From positions 1 through 64,000 of the forward strand of contig CAAGHH010000018.1 of NCBI GenBank assembly GCA_900769615.1: a stretch of 64,000 nucleotides of DNA, given 5' to 3'. Below, in pieces: positions 52,439 to 61,328 of the stretch. The notes beneath the pieces were generated by a model. The model ran no database searches and was not told the origin of the DNA. It saw only the letters and a list, made by a program, of their open reading frames with translations. The stretch comes from Selenomonadales bacterium (GTDB lineage Bacteria; Bacillota; Negativicutes; Selenomonadales; Selenomonadaceae). Both the position numbers and the translations under genes were made by a program. Within the stretch, counting starts at the first letter, position 1. Every line of letters starts with the position of its first letter.

Positions 52439-53259
52439 AGAACTAATAACGTTTTCAGCTTAGCTAATGTCTGCTCTTTATGAAAGCAGGCTTCTTTAAC
52501 AAAATCAGCTATATATTCATAAAAAATACCATTTGCCTCGCAAAGCTCTTTTAGCCTAGCGAGGTTTTTTGCTGTATCAATGTCATATTCTATCCTATGC
52601 AATATGCAGGCCAGCTCCTTGCGCAATGCTGGCGTATATAAGCCTTTTAAGTTAGCTACACCAGCCGTACTGCGAGACGCTTTAACTAACCAGACTGCGG
52701 TTGCTAGATCCTGGGATATATTAGCAAAACCAAGTTCCTCCCAATACTTTGCAGTGCCAGAGTTATTATCCTGCTCACCTGGCACAAAATAAATTTCTTT
52801 AAACAGTGTATCATCTAAGAGCTTTACCACTTCTTTTTTAGCATACAGATGCTGTTCCCGTATCGGAAATTCCCCTATTTTTAGTCCTTGTAAGATTTCA
52901 TGATAGCGTATATTAATAAAGCTCGTATAAAGTGTACCTACATCAGTTAATTTGCGGCTAAAATCCATAAAAGTATTATATGGGTCATAAGCATATTCCA
53001 AAGCTGATTCAGCGATAATCATATCAAAAGCTGCATCAGCAAAGGGAAGTTTTTTCTGTCTATAATCAAAAACCTGCCAATCAATAGCTAGATCGGAAAA
53101 TTCTGGTAAAGCCGGTATTTCACTATAACGCGTTATAGCCGTCAACTTGGCTTGCGGAAAAAGCTTGCGCAATTTAGGCAAATAAGTAATACTTTCTATT
53201 ACTAAACAGCGTAAAGCCAATGGTCCGCCAGTTAAAAAACAGCTTAAATCCTGTCGCAT
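52435..53259 (-). CDS. Methyltransferase-like protein coupled to GT41 gene
   Basis: 274 residues from ATG 53259, preceded by GAGGGGAG about ten bases away. It shows a degenerate class I methyltransferase fold: LALRCLVIESITYLPKLRKLFPQAKLTAITRY, VFDYRQKKLPFADAAFDMIIAESALEYAYDPYNTF and RKLTDVGTLYTSFINIRYHEI. The Gly-rich SAM loop is not obvious. A helical C-terminal tail follows. Its start lies inside the last codons of the GT41 gene, so the two proteins are made together and may modify the same target. Confidence 0.55.
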   Translation of the reverse strand: MRQDLSCFLTGGPLALRCLVIESITYLPKLRKLFPQAKLTAITRYSEIPALPEFSDLAIDWQVFDYRQKKLPFADAAFDMIIAESALEYAYDPYNTFMDFSRKLTDVGTLYTSFINIRYHEILQGLKIGEFPIREQHLYAKKEVVKLLDDTLFKEIYFVPGEQDNNSGTAKYWEELGFANISQDLATAVWLVKASRSTAGVANLKGLYTPALRKELACILHRIEYDIDTAKNLARLKELCEANGIFYEYIADFVKEACFHKEQTLAKLKTLLVL

Positions 53260-54734
53260 AAAGAAAAATCTCCCCTCGCCTGCCACAAATCAGAACAAAA
53301 TTGAATAAAACTTTTAATATAAGCTTTTTCATTCATTAACGTTGAAGTTTCTAATTTTTTTCGCAAATTTTGCTGATAATTGATTAATCCAGCTTCATCG
53401 CTAGCCAAATTTACCGCAATTTTAATATATTCTTGATAGTCACTAGCAATAAATTCCGGCAACCATGCCGCCGTCAACAAGCTCACACCAAAACGCGCAC
53501 TATAACGCAAACCAGCTAACGTCACTACCGGCACCCCCATATAAAGTGCGATTGCGGTTGAAGCGCCTCCTGGGTAGGGAAAAGTATCTAACATGATATC
53601 AATATCATGATAATCAGCTAAATAATTATCACTGCCTAAACGAACTTCAATCCGTTCAATTGGCAAATCTGCCGCAACTAATCGCTGCTTCATAGCCGTA
53701 CGGCGTTCAGTTAAATTAGTTGTATCTTGCAAAATAAGCTTGCTTTTAGGCAACCTTTGTAAAATTTGACGCCATACATTCAGAACATCTTTATTTATTT
53801 TTAAAAAATTTTGATAGCAGCCAAAAACAACTGCCCGTCTCTTTCTCGGCTGCAAAATAATATTCTTCATCGCAAGGGTTGGACGAAAACAAAAAGCTGC
53901 TGGTAAATAATATAATTTTTCCGTAAAACAAGCCGCCGCCATTTCACTATCAGGTGATAGCTTTTTATCCGTCCATATAGCATCAACAAAATTTAGTCCT
54001 GTTGTATCAAACCAGCCAATACCACAAATATTTACCGGCGCTGGTTTTTTTGCTAATATCATGAGTGTCATTCCACCGGCTGCTTGCCCTGTAAGATCTA
54101 TAAGTATATCTATCTTATCAGCTCTTATGCTCATAGCAGCCGCTTCAATCGATTTATGACTAAAATCGCTATACTTAACTTCAGACTTTATTTTATTAGT
54201 AAACGCATCAGTTTGCTTACTTAAAGAATACGCATAAATATCTGCCACATTCTCAGGAATTCCCCGTAATAATATTTCATAAAAACGTGCAGCTGACGAT
54301 TCTAAAAAATCAGCGCTTAAAAAACCAAGACGTAATTTATCGTGCGGTATTATTTTCCGTGCAGGAAGCAATTCTTCCTTACGATAAAAATTTTGACTAG
54401 CAAAATGCTGTTCGGCTAAATCAATCGCACTAAGTCCCGGCAAGTAATGCAAAGCAAATAAATAATTAGCATAATGTTCGCGCTGACTGCGTAAGTACAC
54501 ATCAGCTTTAGCTGCATTAAAATAAGCTGCCGCTATGCCCTCAGCATCAACTAAGCCAAAAAACACTGCTCCATATAGTTCATGCAGCTGCCACTCATCA
54601 GCAGGTTTTATAAGGCCTGATTTACGCAACGCTTCGAGCTCTTGTTTAGCTGATAGGAACCGACCTTGCGCAATTAACTTTTTGACTGATTTTAACAGTT
54701 CAGCTGACTGATTCATAGTATTTTCCTTTTCCAT
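53244..54734 (-). CDS. OGT/SPINDLY-like GT41 glycosyltransferase
   Basis: 496 residues. An N-terminal helical TPR-like region (about 1-140) precedes the GT41 catalytic domain: LRLGFLSADFLESSAARF, IDILIDLTGQAAGGMTLMILAKKPAPVNICGIGWFDTTG, AVVFGCYQNFLKINKDVLNVWRQILQRLPKSKLIL, DIMLDTFPYPGGASTAIALYMGVPVVTL. This is the O-GlcNAc transferase family, in bacteria often acting on flagellin or adhesins. An ATG six codons later (54716) also has a GGA site. The start overlaps the previous stop as TAATG. Confidence 0.85.
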   Translation of the reverse strand: MEKENTMNQSAELLKSVKKLIAQGRFLSAKQELEALRKSGLIKPADEWQLHELYGAVFFGLVDAEGIAAAYFNAAKADVYLRSQREHYANYLFALHYLPGLSAIDLAEQHFASQNFYRKEELLPARKIIPHDKLRLGFLSADFLESSAARFYEILLRGIPENVADIYAYSLSKQTDAFTNKIKSEVKYSDFSHKSIEAAAMSIRADKIDILIDLTGQAAGGMTLMILAKKPAPVNICGIGWFDTTGLNFVDAIWTDKKLSPDSEMAAACFTEKLYYLPAAFCFRPTLAMKNIILQPRKRRAVVFGCYQNFLKINKDVLNVWRQILQRLPKSKLILQDTTNLTERRTAMKQRLVAADLPIERIEVRLGSDNYLADYHDIDIMLDTFPYPGGASTAIALYMGVPVVTLAGLRYSARFGVSLLTAAWLPEFIASDYQEYIKIAVNLASDEAGLINYQQNLRKKLETSTLMNEKAYIKSFIQFCSDLWQARGDFSLCDRI

Positions 54735-55870
54735 TATCCATTTAAAATAAAATACGCTATTTCTGGCGGGCAGCCAAAGCGGAAGGGAAACCAGCTGCCA
54801 TTGCCACTATGCACATAACCATAAGAACTGTCAAGCTTTACCATACCACGCGTATATTTAAATACCGGAAATAAAGGCAAGCCAAAAATACCAAATTGAC
54901 TGCCATGTGTATGACCGGTCAAAGTCAGCGGTATGCCTAAAACAGCTGCATTATCAATAAATTCTGGATGATGCGCTAACAAAATTGTTTTAGCTGGCAG
55001 ATTATCAGTCATAGCCTGCTGCAAAAATTGCTGACGTTCATTATAAAAAGCCGGCTCCCCTTTAGCAAAACTATATTCAACCCCAGCTAGCCAAAAATCT
55101 TGATTGCCAACCTTAGCTGACTGATTGTAAAGCGTATGCACCTTGGTCTTAGCTAAAATTTCCTTTATCCTGCCAAGTCCGCGATAATATTCGTGATTGC
55201 CTAAACAATACCAGATACCATCTGGAAAACATTCACAAAATGAATCAAGCACTTTCGCCGCAGCCTCATTTTGTTTCACATCATCAAACAAATCACCAGT
55301 TATAACCAGCATATCAGCTTTGCTGTCCGCTGCTTTAATAAGTAATTCTTTAAAGTCCGACACCCTAAAAAACAGTCCTAAATGGATATCACTTAACTGA
55401 GCGATTTTATAACCCGCTAATTCTATATCAGGAACCGAAATATCATAACAGCGTTCAACAGTATGCGTCCTTTCATAAAAGCCACCATAAAAGCTCATCC
55501 CCGCCGCGGCTGCTGGATATACCACCGCTTTTTTTAACAACCGGCGCCGACTGGCATCTTCTGGTACCTTAAGCATTCTCCTGAAGCTCCAGCGTACAAT
55601 TACAGCTAGTATTATCAATACACTAGCTATTATTTGCAGCATAAATATTACTATAAAATTCACCACCACCAGGCCAGCTTCTGGTGGTGAATTATACAGC
55701 CAATGGTCATTGCGCATTAAAAACCAAGCCGTTCCACCGTCAAATAATATTATAATAACGCTTATGATTTTTCTAAGCCTGCCATAACATAAATACCGGC
55801 AGCACCATAAACTTATCATCATGACTAAAAAAGTAAAGCTCACTAATATTATTCCAAACAATCCGCCCAT
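54734..55870 (-). CDS. Membrane-anchored metallophosphoesterase (YkuE/YaeI-like)
   Basis: 378 residues. The first 130 hold three to four membrane segments, then a calcineurin-like phosphoesterase domain: IAQLSDIHLGLFFRVSDF, VITGDLFDDV, WYCLGNHEYYRG, LLAHHPEF and LTGHTHGSQFG, which supply the two-metal site. A hydrophobic stretch with the RR-like KRLLKKA region separates the parts. Enzymes of this type cleave phosphodiesters or UDP-lipid precursors at the membrane. Its stop codon overlaps the GT41 start. Confidence 0.85.
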   Translation of the reverse strand: MGGLFGIILVSFTFLVMMISLWCCRYLCYGRLRKIISVIIILFDGGTAWFLMRNDHWLYNSPPEAGLVVVNFIVIFMLQIIASVLIILAVIVRWSFRRMLKVPEDASRRRLLKKAVVYPAAAAGMSFYGGFYERTHTVERCYDISVPDIELAGYKIAQLSDIHLGLFFRVSDFKELLIKAADSKADMLVITGDLFDDVKQNEAAAKVLDSFCECFPDGIWYCLGNHEYYRGLGRIKEILAKTKVHTLYNQSAKVGNQDFWLAGVEYSFAKGEPAFYNERQQFLQQAMTDNLPAKTILLAHHPEFIDNAAVLGIPLTLTGHTHGSQFGIFGLPLFPVFKYTRGMVKLDSSYGYVHSGNGSWFPFRFGCPPEIAYFILNG

Positions 55871-55926
55871 ATTTTTCCTCCTCTGTTGCTACCCACAATA
55901 TACTACCATGATTCAGTCCAAAAGGC

Positions 55927-55955
55927 GAAAAAAATAGAACCGGCAGAGCCGATTC
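55927..55955 (-). terminator. Terminator of small gene 56000-56239
   Basis: Minus-strand stem GAATCGGC / GCCGGTTC with a three-base loop and a T-run. It lies 45 bases after the stop of the small gene, supporting that gene as real. Confidence 0.65.
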
Positions 55956-55999
55956 CTCCATCTAACAAAAACAAATTTGACATAACTCCTATATTTTAC

Positions 56000-56239
56000 T
56001 TATGCCAAGCCACGAACATGAGCATTTTCTGCTTGTCTTTCCCGATAATACCAGCGAATAGACTTGCCGATAGCACAACGCACTGCGTCGAGCTGACCAG
56101 CCATAGCTAACTTTCTCAGCTGATTTACGTCAAAGCCATTAACCGACAAATAACTTGCCGAAAGAAATCCTCCCCGTTTTAAAATTCTGCGATAACTAAC
56201 GCTGTCGCGACGGTCCATTTCGATGTTTTTGATTGCCAT
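56000..56239 (-). CDS. Small conserved-looking protein of unknown function
   Basis: 79 residues, Arg-rich and mainly helical (SVSYRRILKRGGFLSASYLSVNGFDVNQLRKLAMAGQLDAVRCAIGKSIRWYYRERQAE). I recognise no family; the basic pattern and conserved-looking RWYYRER suit a nucleic-acid-binding protein. It is preceded by GGGGGG as ribosome-binding site and by an extended -10 promoter, and followed by a terminator, so it is a genuine monocistronic gene. Confidence 0.55.
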   Translation of the reverse strand: MAIKNIEMDRRDSVSYRRILKRGGFLSASYLSVNGFDVNQLRKLAMAGQLDAVRCAIGKSIRWYYRERQAENAHVRGLA

Positions 56240-56310
56240 AAAAACAACCCCCCATAAATTTCTTTGCTGAAACTATGAAGTTTCTTTACATACTAGCTCG
56301 TGACACCTTG

Positions 56311-56339
56311 ATTATACCACACCAATGTAAAGCTGTATA
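56311..56339 (-). promoter_or_regulatory. Promoter of small gene 56000-56239
   Basis: Minus strand TATACA (56334-56339), 17 bases, TATAAT (56311-56316), the last preceded by TG to give an extended -10 (TGGTATAAT). Leader of about 65 bases to the ATG. Confidence 0.6.
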
Positions 56340-56587
56340 CTTATTTACACAACATTTACATTTGCGTACCTGTATTCTTATAGCGTTGCCAATGCCACCA
56401 ATTATCGTATTCTATCTTGTTTACGAAATTAACTTATGCTTTATAATACAAAACGTTTACCGGTTACTAATATTTTTAGTTTTTTCTTGGTTTTTCTTAG
56501 TTTTTTCAAGCAGGCTATAGGCTAATATAAATTTTTATTATATAATAGAGCTAATTCATGTATAGTATTTTTTTAGGAGGCTTTTCT

Positions 56588-57094
56588 ATGCTGACCGCAC
56601 AAACGAAAGAGTATCCGCTGCCTGAGGAACTCCAGGCCAAAATTGACCTCGTTTTGGAATCACACGACAATGATCCAACGCAGATAGTTGGTATTTTGCT
56701 CGATGTGCAGGATTTAAATGAACGTCATTATGTCCCAGAACCGGTTGCTTATTATTTAGCTGACCGGCTAGATATACCAGTAACCAATGTTTTTGACTGT
56801 TTGAACTTTTATAGTGAACTTTCATCTACGCCAAGAGCTAAGTATCCTATTCAGGTTTGCAGCTCACCAGCTTGCAGGGTTAATGTCATTGATACTAACC
56901 GCCTGCTTAGCACGCTTGAACGCCTGCTTGATATAAAAGTTGGTGAAACTACTTACGATGGTCGTTTTACTCTTGAACGTACCACCTGCTATGGAGCCTG
57001 CGACCGCGCGCCATCGGTACGCATCAATGGGCATGTTTACGATCACTTGGACACGCAGGAGAAAATCGAAGCTCTTCTGCGCTCCTTAACCTGA
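56588..57094 (+). CDS. hydC: NADH-linked hydrogenase subunit HydC (NuoE-like)
   Basis: 168 residues from ATG 56588 (TAGGAGGC upstream). It is a thioredoxin-like [2Fe-2S] protein: YVPEPVAYYLADRLDIPVTNVFDCLNFYSELS, with the cluster ligands in VCSSPACRV (Cys-x4-Cys) and TTCYGACDRAP (Cys-x3-Cys). It belongs to the 24-kDa NuoE family and passes electrons between the flavin subunit and the hydrogenase. First gene of hydC-hydB-hydA, 12 bases before hydB. Confidence 0.9.
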   Translation: MLTAQTKEYPLPEELQAKIDLVLESHDNDPTQIVGILLDVQDLNERHYVPEPVAYYLADRLDIPVTNVFDCLNFYSELSSTPRAKYPIQVCSSPACRVNVIDTNRLLSTLERLLDIKVGETTYDGRFTLERTTCYGACDRAPSVRINGHVYDHLDTQEKIEALLRSLT

Positions 57095-57106
57095 GGAGGC
57101 TACAGC

Positions 57107-58357
57107 ATGAGCAAGAACATTCGCTTTCTGACCCAAAATTTTGGTCAGTACGATACTTCATCAATCGGATCTTATATGAATATTGGCGGTTTTGAAGCTT
57201 TGCGCAAAGCCGTTACTATGGATCCGGAAAAAATTTGTGATATCATAAGTGCCGCTAAAGTCCGTGGACGTGGCGGTGCAGAATACCCTATGGGGCGCAA
57301 ATGGTCGCAGGCCCGCGCTGTCAAAGGCGAAAATAAAATCGTTGTTTGCAATGCCGACGAAGGTGAAACTACTACCTTTAAGGATCGCGAACTCATCAAA
57401 AATGATCCATTCAACTTAATCGAGGCCATGATTATTGCTGGTTATGTTTGTGGTGCTACTGATGGTTATATCTATATGCGGGCCGAATACGCCTGCCATC
57501 GTCCACTTATTTTAAATGCTATCCGCCAAGCTAAAAACTATGGTTTTCTCGGGGAAAATATTCTCGGCAAAGGCTTTAATTTTAACTTGCATTTATACTC
57601 TGGCGGTGGTGCTTATGTCTGCGGTGAAGGCACGGCTCTTATCCGCTCCATCGAAGGCAAAGCTGGCCGTCCACGCATGAAACCGCCTTTCATCAAAGTA
57701 AGCGGTCTGTTTGCCCGTCCTACCTGCCTAAACAATGTTGAAAGTCTCTCTCTTGTCCCCCATCTCATTATGGACAAAGATAATGTTTACGGAAAATGTG
57801 GCAGTGGTGAATCTATTGGTACCAAAATGGTCAGCGTTGCCGGAAATGTCAACCATCCTGGCGTATTTGAAATTCCATTTGGCACTACCATAAGAGAGAT
57901 AATTTATAATCTTGCCGGCGGTATTCAGCATGATCGCGATATTCAACTGATACAATTTGGCGGAGCTTCCGGAAAAATTGCTGATGCATCTATTCTTGAT
58001 ACGCCATATACCTATGATGATTTGTGCGCCGCTGGCGTCATGGTTGGTTCCGGTGCTTTATTAGTTATTGATAAACGTACTAGTGTCATTGATTTTCTGC
58101 GTCTCAATCAGGAATTTTTCTCTGAAGAGAGCTGCGGTCAATGCACACCTTGCCGCGAAGGCAATTTACATATCAAAATCATCCTTGATAAAATTGCCAA
58201 TCATACCGCAACTGCTGAAGATATTAAAATTATGTCGAAAATTGCTAAGGTTATGTCCATGTCGTCATTATGCGGCTTAGGCGAAACCGCTCAAAATACC
58301 CTGCGCTCCGCCATGCAGGTATTCCCGGAAGTTTTTGAAGTCGGAGGTGCTAAATAA
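57107..58357 (+). CDS. hydB: NADH-linked hydrogenase flavoprotein HydB (NuoF-like)
   Basis: 416 residues, NuoF type: AAKVRGRGGAEYPMGRKW (NADH/FMN loop), VCNADEGETTTFKDRELI, YSGGGAYVCGEGTALIRSIEG, and the [4Fe-4S] ligands in SCGQCTPCREG with a distal Cys in LCGLGETAQNT. It oxidises or reduces NAD(H) through FMN. HydB of classical bifurcating hydrogenases is about 600 residues, with an extra N-terminal [2Fe-2S] and a C-terminal two-[4Fe-4S] domain; both are absent here. Its stop overlaps the hydA start by one base (TAATG). Confidence 0.88.
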   Translation: MSKNIRFLTQNFGQYDTSSIGSYMNIGGFEALRKAVTMDPEKICDIISAAKVRGRGGAEYPMGRKWSQARAVKGENKIVVCNADEGETTTFKDRELIKNDPFNLIEAMIIAGYVCGATDGYIYMRAEYACHRPLILNAIRQAKNYGFLGENILGKGFNFNLHLYSGGGAYVCGEGTALIRSIEGKAGRPRMKPPFIKVSGLFARPTCLNNVESLSLVPHLIMDKDNVYGKCGSGESIGTKMVSVAGNVNHPGVFEIPFGTTIREIIYNLAGGIQHDRDIQLIQFGGASGKIADASILDTPYTYDDLCAAGVMVGSGALLVIDKRTSVIDFLRLNQEFFSEESCGQCTPCREGNLHIKIILDKIANHTATAEDIKIMSKIAKVMSMSSLCGLGETAQNTLRSAMQVFPEVFEVGGAK

Positions 58358-60117
58358 TGGCAGCAGAAAACGAAGCTTGTGCGCAAATGATTCATTTAAC
58401 CATCAATAATATCCCCGTTGAAGTTCCTAAAGGTACCAAGATCATGCAAGCTGCTAAAACTCTTGGTATTGATATCCCGCATCTTTGTTATCATGAAGAT
58501 CAGCGGATAAAAGCCCACTGCCGGCTTTGTTCAGTTGAAGTTACTGGCAAGCGCCGCTTGCTTGCTGCCTGCTCAACCGAAGTTTGGGAAGGCATGGATG
58601 TACACACTGACACGGAAATTGTCCGTGACACTCAGGTCTCAATACTCCAGTTAATGTTAGCTAATCATCATAAGGACTGCCTTAGCTGTCCACGTAATCA
58701 AAACTGCGATCTGCAACGTCTTTGCAGCCGTTTTAATATTTTAAAATCACCGCTGCCAAGTGTCGTAAAAGATGAACCACGTATTGAAACTAATCCTTCG
58801 ATTGTCCGTGATCCGTCCAAGTGCATCCGCTGCGGTCGCTGCATAAGAGCCTGCAAGGATGTTCAAGGCATTGCTGCGCTCACTTACGCTGGCCGCAGCA
58901 GTGATATTGTCGTCACGACTGCATTCAACAAGCCAATGGAAAAAACTGACTGTGTTCTTTGCGGACAATGCAGTCTAGTCTGTCCAACCGGTGCTATCGT
59001 TGAAAAAGATGATACCCAAAAAGTTCTCGATGCTTTGCAAAATCCGAAAAAACACGTCATTGTTCAGGTAGCACCAGCAGTCCGCGTTGCTTTAGGTGAT
59101 GCCTTCGGCATGCAGCCTGGTACTATCATGACCAGACAAATGGTAACCGCACTAAAACTGCTCGGTTTTGACAGCGTATTTGATACTAATTTCGGCGCTG
59201 ACCTTACGATTATGGAGGAAGGTTATGAATTTCTTAACCGCCTGAATAATGACGGTGTCCTCCCGATGATGACCTCTTGCAGCCCAGGCTGGGTTAATTA
59301 TGTAGAAAAACATTTCCCTGATTATCGCGATCACCTGTCATCAGCTAAATCTCCTATGAGTATGTTTGGCGCTATCGCCAAAACTTATTATCCGGAAAAA
59401 GCCGGGTTAGATGTTAACGACATCGTAACCGTTGCCGTAATGCCTTGCACTGCTAAAAAATACGAAGCTTCCCGCCCGGAAATGGGACGTAATGGTCAGC
59501 AAGACGTTGATATCGTCCTTACTACCCGCGAGCTTATCAAATTAATAAAATACGTTGGTCTTTCCTTAACTGAGCTTCCGGAAAGCGATTTTGACAGCCC
59601 GTTAGGCGTTGGTTCTGGTGCTGGTGCTATCTTCGGCGCAACCGGTGGCGTCATGGAAGCTGCTCTGCGTACAGTTTACGAAAAAGTTACCGGAAAAACA
59701 CTAAAAAAATTAGAATTTACAGCCGTTCGTGGCTTTGAAGGCATCAAAGAAGCTACTGTTACTATCAATGGTCGTGACATCCGCCTTGCCGTAGTTCATA
59801 CCTTAAAAAATGCCCGTAAAATTATGGAGCAAGTAAAGAAAGGCATCAGCCCTTATGACTTCATCGAAGTCATGGCTTGCCCTGGCGGATGCATCGGCGG
59901 TGGTGGACAGCCAATCGGTACGACTAATGCCATTCGTCAAAAACGCATGGCAGCTTTATATGAAATCGACAAAAACATGCCACTGCGCAAATCACATGAA
60001 AATCCTGAGATTATCACCCTTTATAAAGATTTTCTTGGTGAACCTCTTAGCGAAAAAGCTCACGATCTCTTGCATACCACTTATACCAAAGTTACAAAAC
60101 CTTATAACTTCAATTAA
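58357..60117 (+). CDS. hydA: [FeFe] hydrogenase catalytic subunit HydA
   Basis: 586 residues. In order: N-terminal [2Fe-2S] domain (LCYHEDQRIKAHCRLCSVEV, LLAACSTEV), the His-Cys3 cluster (HHKDCLSCPRNQNCDLQ), two [4Fe-4S] clusters (CIRCGRCIRACKD and CVLCGQCSLVCPTGA), and the H-cluster domain with L1 MTSCSPGW, L2 VMPCTAKKYE and L3 MACPGGCIGGGGQP. L1 has Ser in place of the second Cys of the common TSCCPxW. It reduces protons to hydrogen in the cytoplasm, linked to NADH through HydB/HydC. The maturases HydE, HydF and HydG are not in the window. Confidence 0.93.
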   Translation: MAAENEACAQMIHLTINNIPVEVPKGTKIMQAAKTLGIDIPHLCYHEDQRIKAHCRLCSVEVTGKRRLLAACSTEVWEGMDVHTDTEIVRDTQVSILQLMLANHHKDCLSCPRNQNCDLQRLCSRFNILKSPLPSVVKDEPRIETNPSIVRDPSKCIRCGRCIRACKDVQGIAALTYAGRSSDIVVTTAFNKPMEKTDCVLCGQCSLVCPTGAIVEKDDTQKVLDALQNPKKHVIVQVAPAVRVALGDAFGMQPGTIMTRQMVTALKLLGFDSVFDTNFGADLTIMEEGYEFLNRLNNDGVLPMMTSCSPGWVNYVEKHFPDYRDHLSSAKSPMSMFGAIAKTYYPEKAGLDVNDIVTVAVMPCTAKKYEASRPEMGRNGQQDVDIVLTTRELIKLIKYVGLSLTELPESDFDSPLGVGSGAGAIFGATGGVMEAALRTVYEKVTGKTLKKLEFTAVRGFEGIKEATVTINGRDIRLAVVHTLKNARKIMEQVKKGISPYDFIEVMACPGGCIGGGGQPIGTTNAIRQKRMAALYEIDKNMPLRKSHENPEIITLYKDFLGEPLSEKAHDLLHTTYTKVTKPYNFN

Positions 60118-60136
60118 GTTCATAACAAACTTTTTA

Positions 60137-60167
60137 CCACAGCAAAAATTATTGCTGTGGTTTTTTT
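60137..60167 (+). terminator. Rho-independent terminator of hydCBA
   Basis: Stem CCACAGCAA / TTGCTGTGG with a short AT loop followed by seven T, 20 bases after the hydA stop. Confidence 0.9.
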
Positions 60168-60183
60168 CTGTCTGCGCCTTAAT

Positions 60184-60267
60184 GATTATGATAATTATTA
60201 TTATTGACTTTTGTGAATATCTATGGTAGATTATTCATGTTGCTTATTGATAATGATAATCTATTGT
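60184..60267 (+). promoter_or_regulatory. Fur-box-flanked promoter of exbB-exbD-tonB operon
   Basis: A sequence close to the Fur consensus GATAATGATAATCATTATC occurs at 60184-60202 (GATTATGATAATTATTATT) and at 60249-60267 (GATAATGATAATCTATTGT). Between them is a promoter TTGACT (60204-60209), 17 bases, TAGATT (60227-60232). Iron-dependent repression by Fur is strongly suggested. Confidence 0.7.
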
Positions 60268-60290
60268 ATTAAATCTAAACGGAGGAATTT

Positions 60291-60920
60291 ATGGACAACA
60301 TCTCTTATTTTACCCATTTATTCAGCAAAGGCGGCTTAGTTATGTATCCCCTGGTTATTTTTTCGATAGCAGCTATTGCTATTGCTTTTGAACGTTATTC
60401 CTATTATCGTGCTAACTGGCATGCTAATGATGGACTAGTTGATAAAATCCATAGTGCTCTCGACGAACAAAATTGGGGTTCCGCAGTTGAGGTTTGCAAT
60501 CATTTTGATACTGTAATCAGTCGCACCATCAAAGCTGGACTAATCTTAGCAGCAAGTGACAATGTAAAAACACTAGAAATAAAAGACGCCTTTGAAGAAC
60601 GCATGGCTGTTGAAATTACTGGACTAAGACGACACCTTGATTACCTCAGTGCTATGGTAACGCTTTCCCCGCTTTTGGGTTTGCTCGGAACTGTCACTGG
60701 CATGATCGCTGCCTTCGGAGCTATGGATGAGGGTGCTGCTGCCATGGCTATATCCGGCGGAGTTGGTGAAGCATTAGTTGCAACGGCTACTGGTCTTTGT
60801 GTAGCTGCTACCGCCTTTCTTATTTATACTTTTTTCAATCATCAATTTGATAAAGTAATCGCTGATGCTGAAAATATTTGTTCTTTTGTCTTAGAACATC
60901 GACGGGGGGAACGCGCATGA
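60291..60920 (+). CDS. exbB: ExbB proton-channel subunit
   Basis: 209 residues, MotA/TolQ/ExbB family. A membrane segment near the start (LVMYPLVIFSIAAIAIAFERYSYYR) and two more around LDYLSAMVTLSPLLGLLGTVTGMIAAFGAM and GVGEALVATATGLCVAATAFLIYTFFNHQ, with the conserved P-LLGLLGTVxGM and GExLxxTAxGLxVA motifs. With ExbD it uses the proton gradient to energise TonB. Its stop overlaps the exbD start by 4 bases (ATGA). Confidence 0.93.
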   Translation: MDNISYFTHLFSKGGLVMYPLVIFSIAAIAIAFERYSYYRANWHANDGLVDKIHSALDEQNWGSAVEVCNHFDTVISRTIKAGLILAASDNVKTLEIKDAFEERMAVEITGLRRHLDYLSAMVTLSPLLGLLGTVTGMIAAFGAMDEGAAAMAISGGVGEALVATATGLCVAATAFLIYTFFNHQFDKVIADAENICSFVLEHRRGERA

Positions 60921-61324
60921 ACTTCCGCAATTTTCACGCCAAAGAAACACCGGAATTTATGATTATCCCGCTCATTGATGTTATATTTTTCCTTTTGGTA
61001 TTTTTTATGATGAACAGCTTGCAAACTACTACTCAACGAGCTATGGCTGTACAGTTGCCACAAGCAGCATCAACCGAAGTTTCATCACAGCTGCCAACAG
61101 TAATAACAATTGATGTTGCCGGACATATTATGGTTGATGGCACTTCCCTGTCTTATGATGATACCCGTGCATTATTGACCCAACGATTACAAGCTAATCC
61201 TCAGTCAGCTGTTATACTACAGGCTGATAAACGCACTGCACACGGTCAGGTAGCTGCCGTCATGGATATGTTAAAACAAGCAGGCGTAAAAAAACTTGGT
61301 ATCGCCGCTGATAAAAAGGAGTGA
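60917..61324 (+). CDS. exbD: ExbD proton-channel subunit
   Basis: 135 residues from ATG 60917, with GGGGGG upstream. A single N-terminal membrane segment with the essential Asp (FMIIPLIDVIFFLLVFFMMNSLQ) precedes a periplasmic domain (VITIDVAGHIMVDGTSLSYDDTRALLTQRLQANPQSAVILQADKRTAHGQVAAVMDMLKQAGVKKLGIA), the standard ExbD/TolR layout. It works with ExbB and TonB. Confidence 0.93.
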   Translation: MNFRNFHAKETPEFMIIPLIDVIFFLLVFFMMNSLQTTTQRAMAVQLPQAASTEVSSQLPTVITIDVAGHIMVDGTSLSYDDTRALLTQRLQANPQSAVILQADKRTAHGQVAAVMDMLKQAGVKKLGIAADKKE

Positions 61325-61328
61325 TTAA

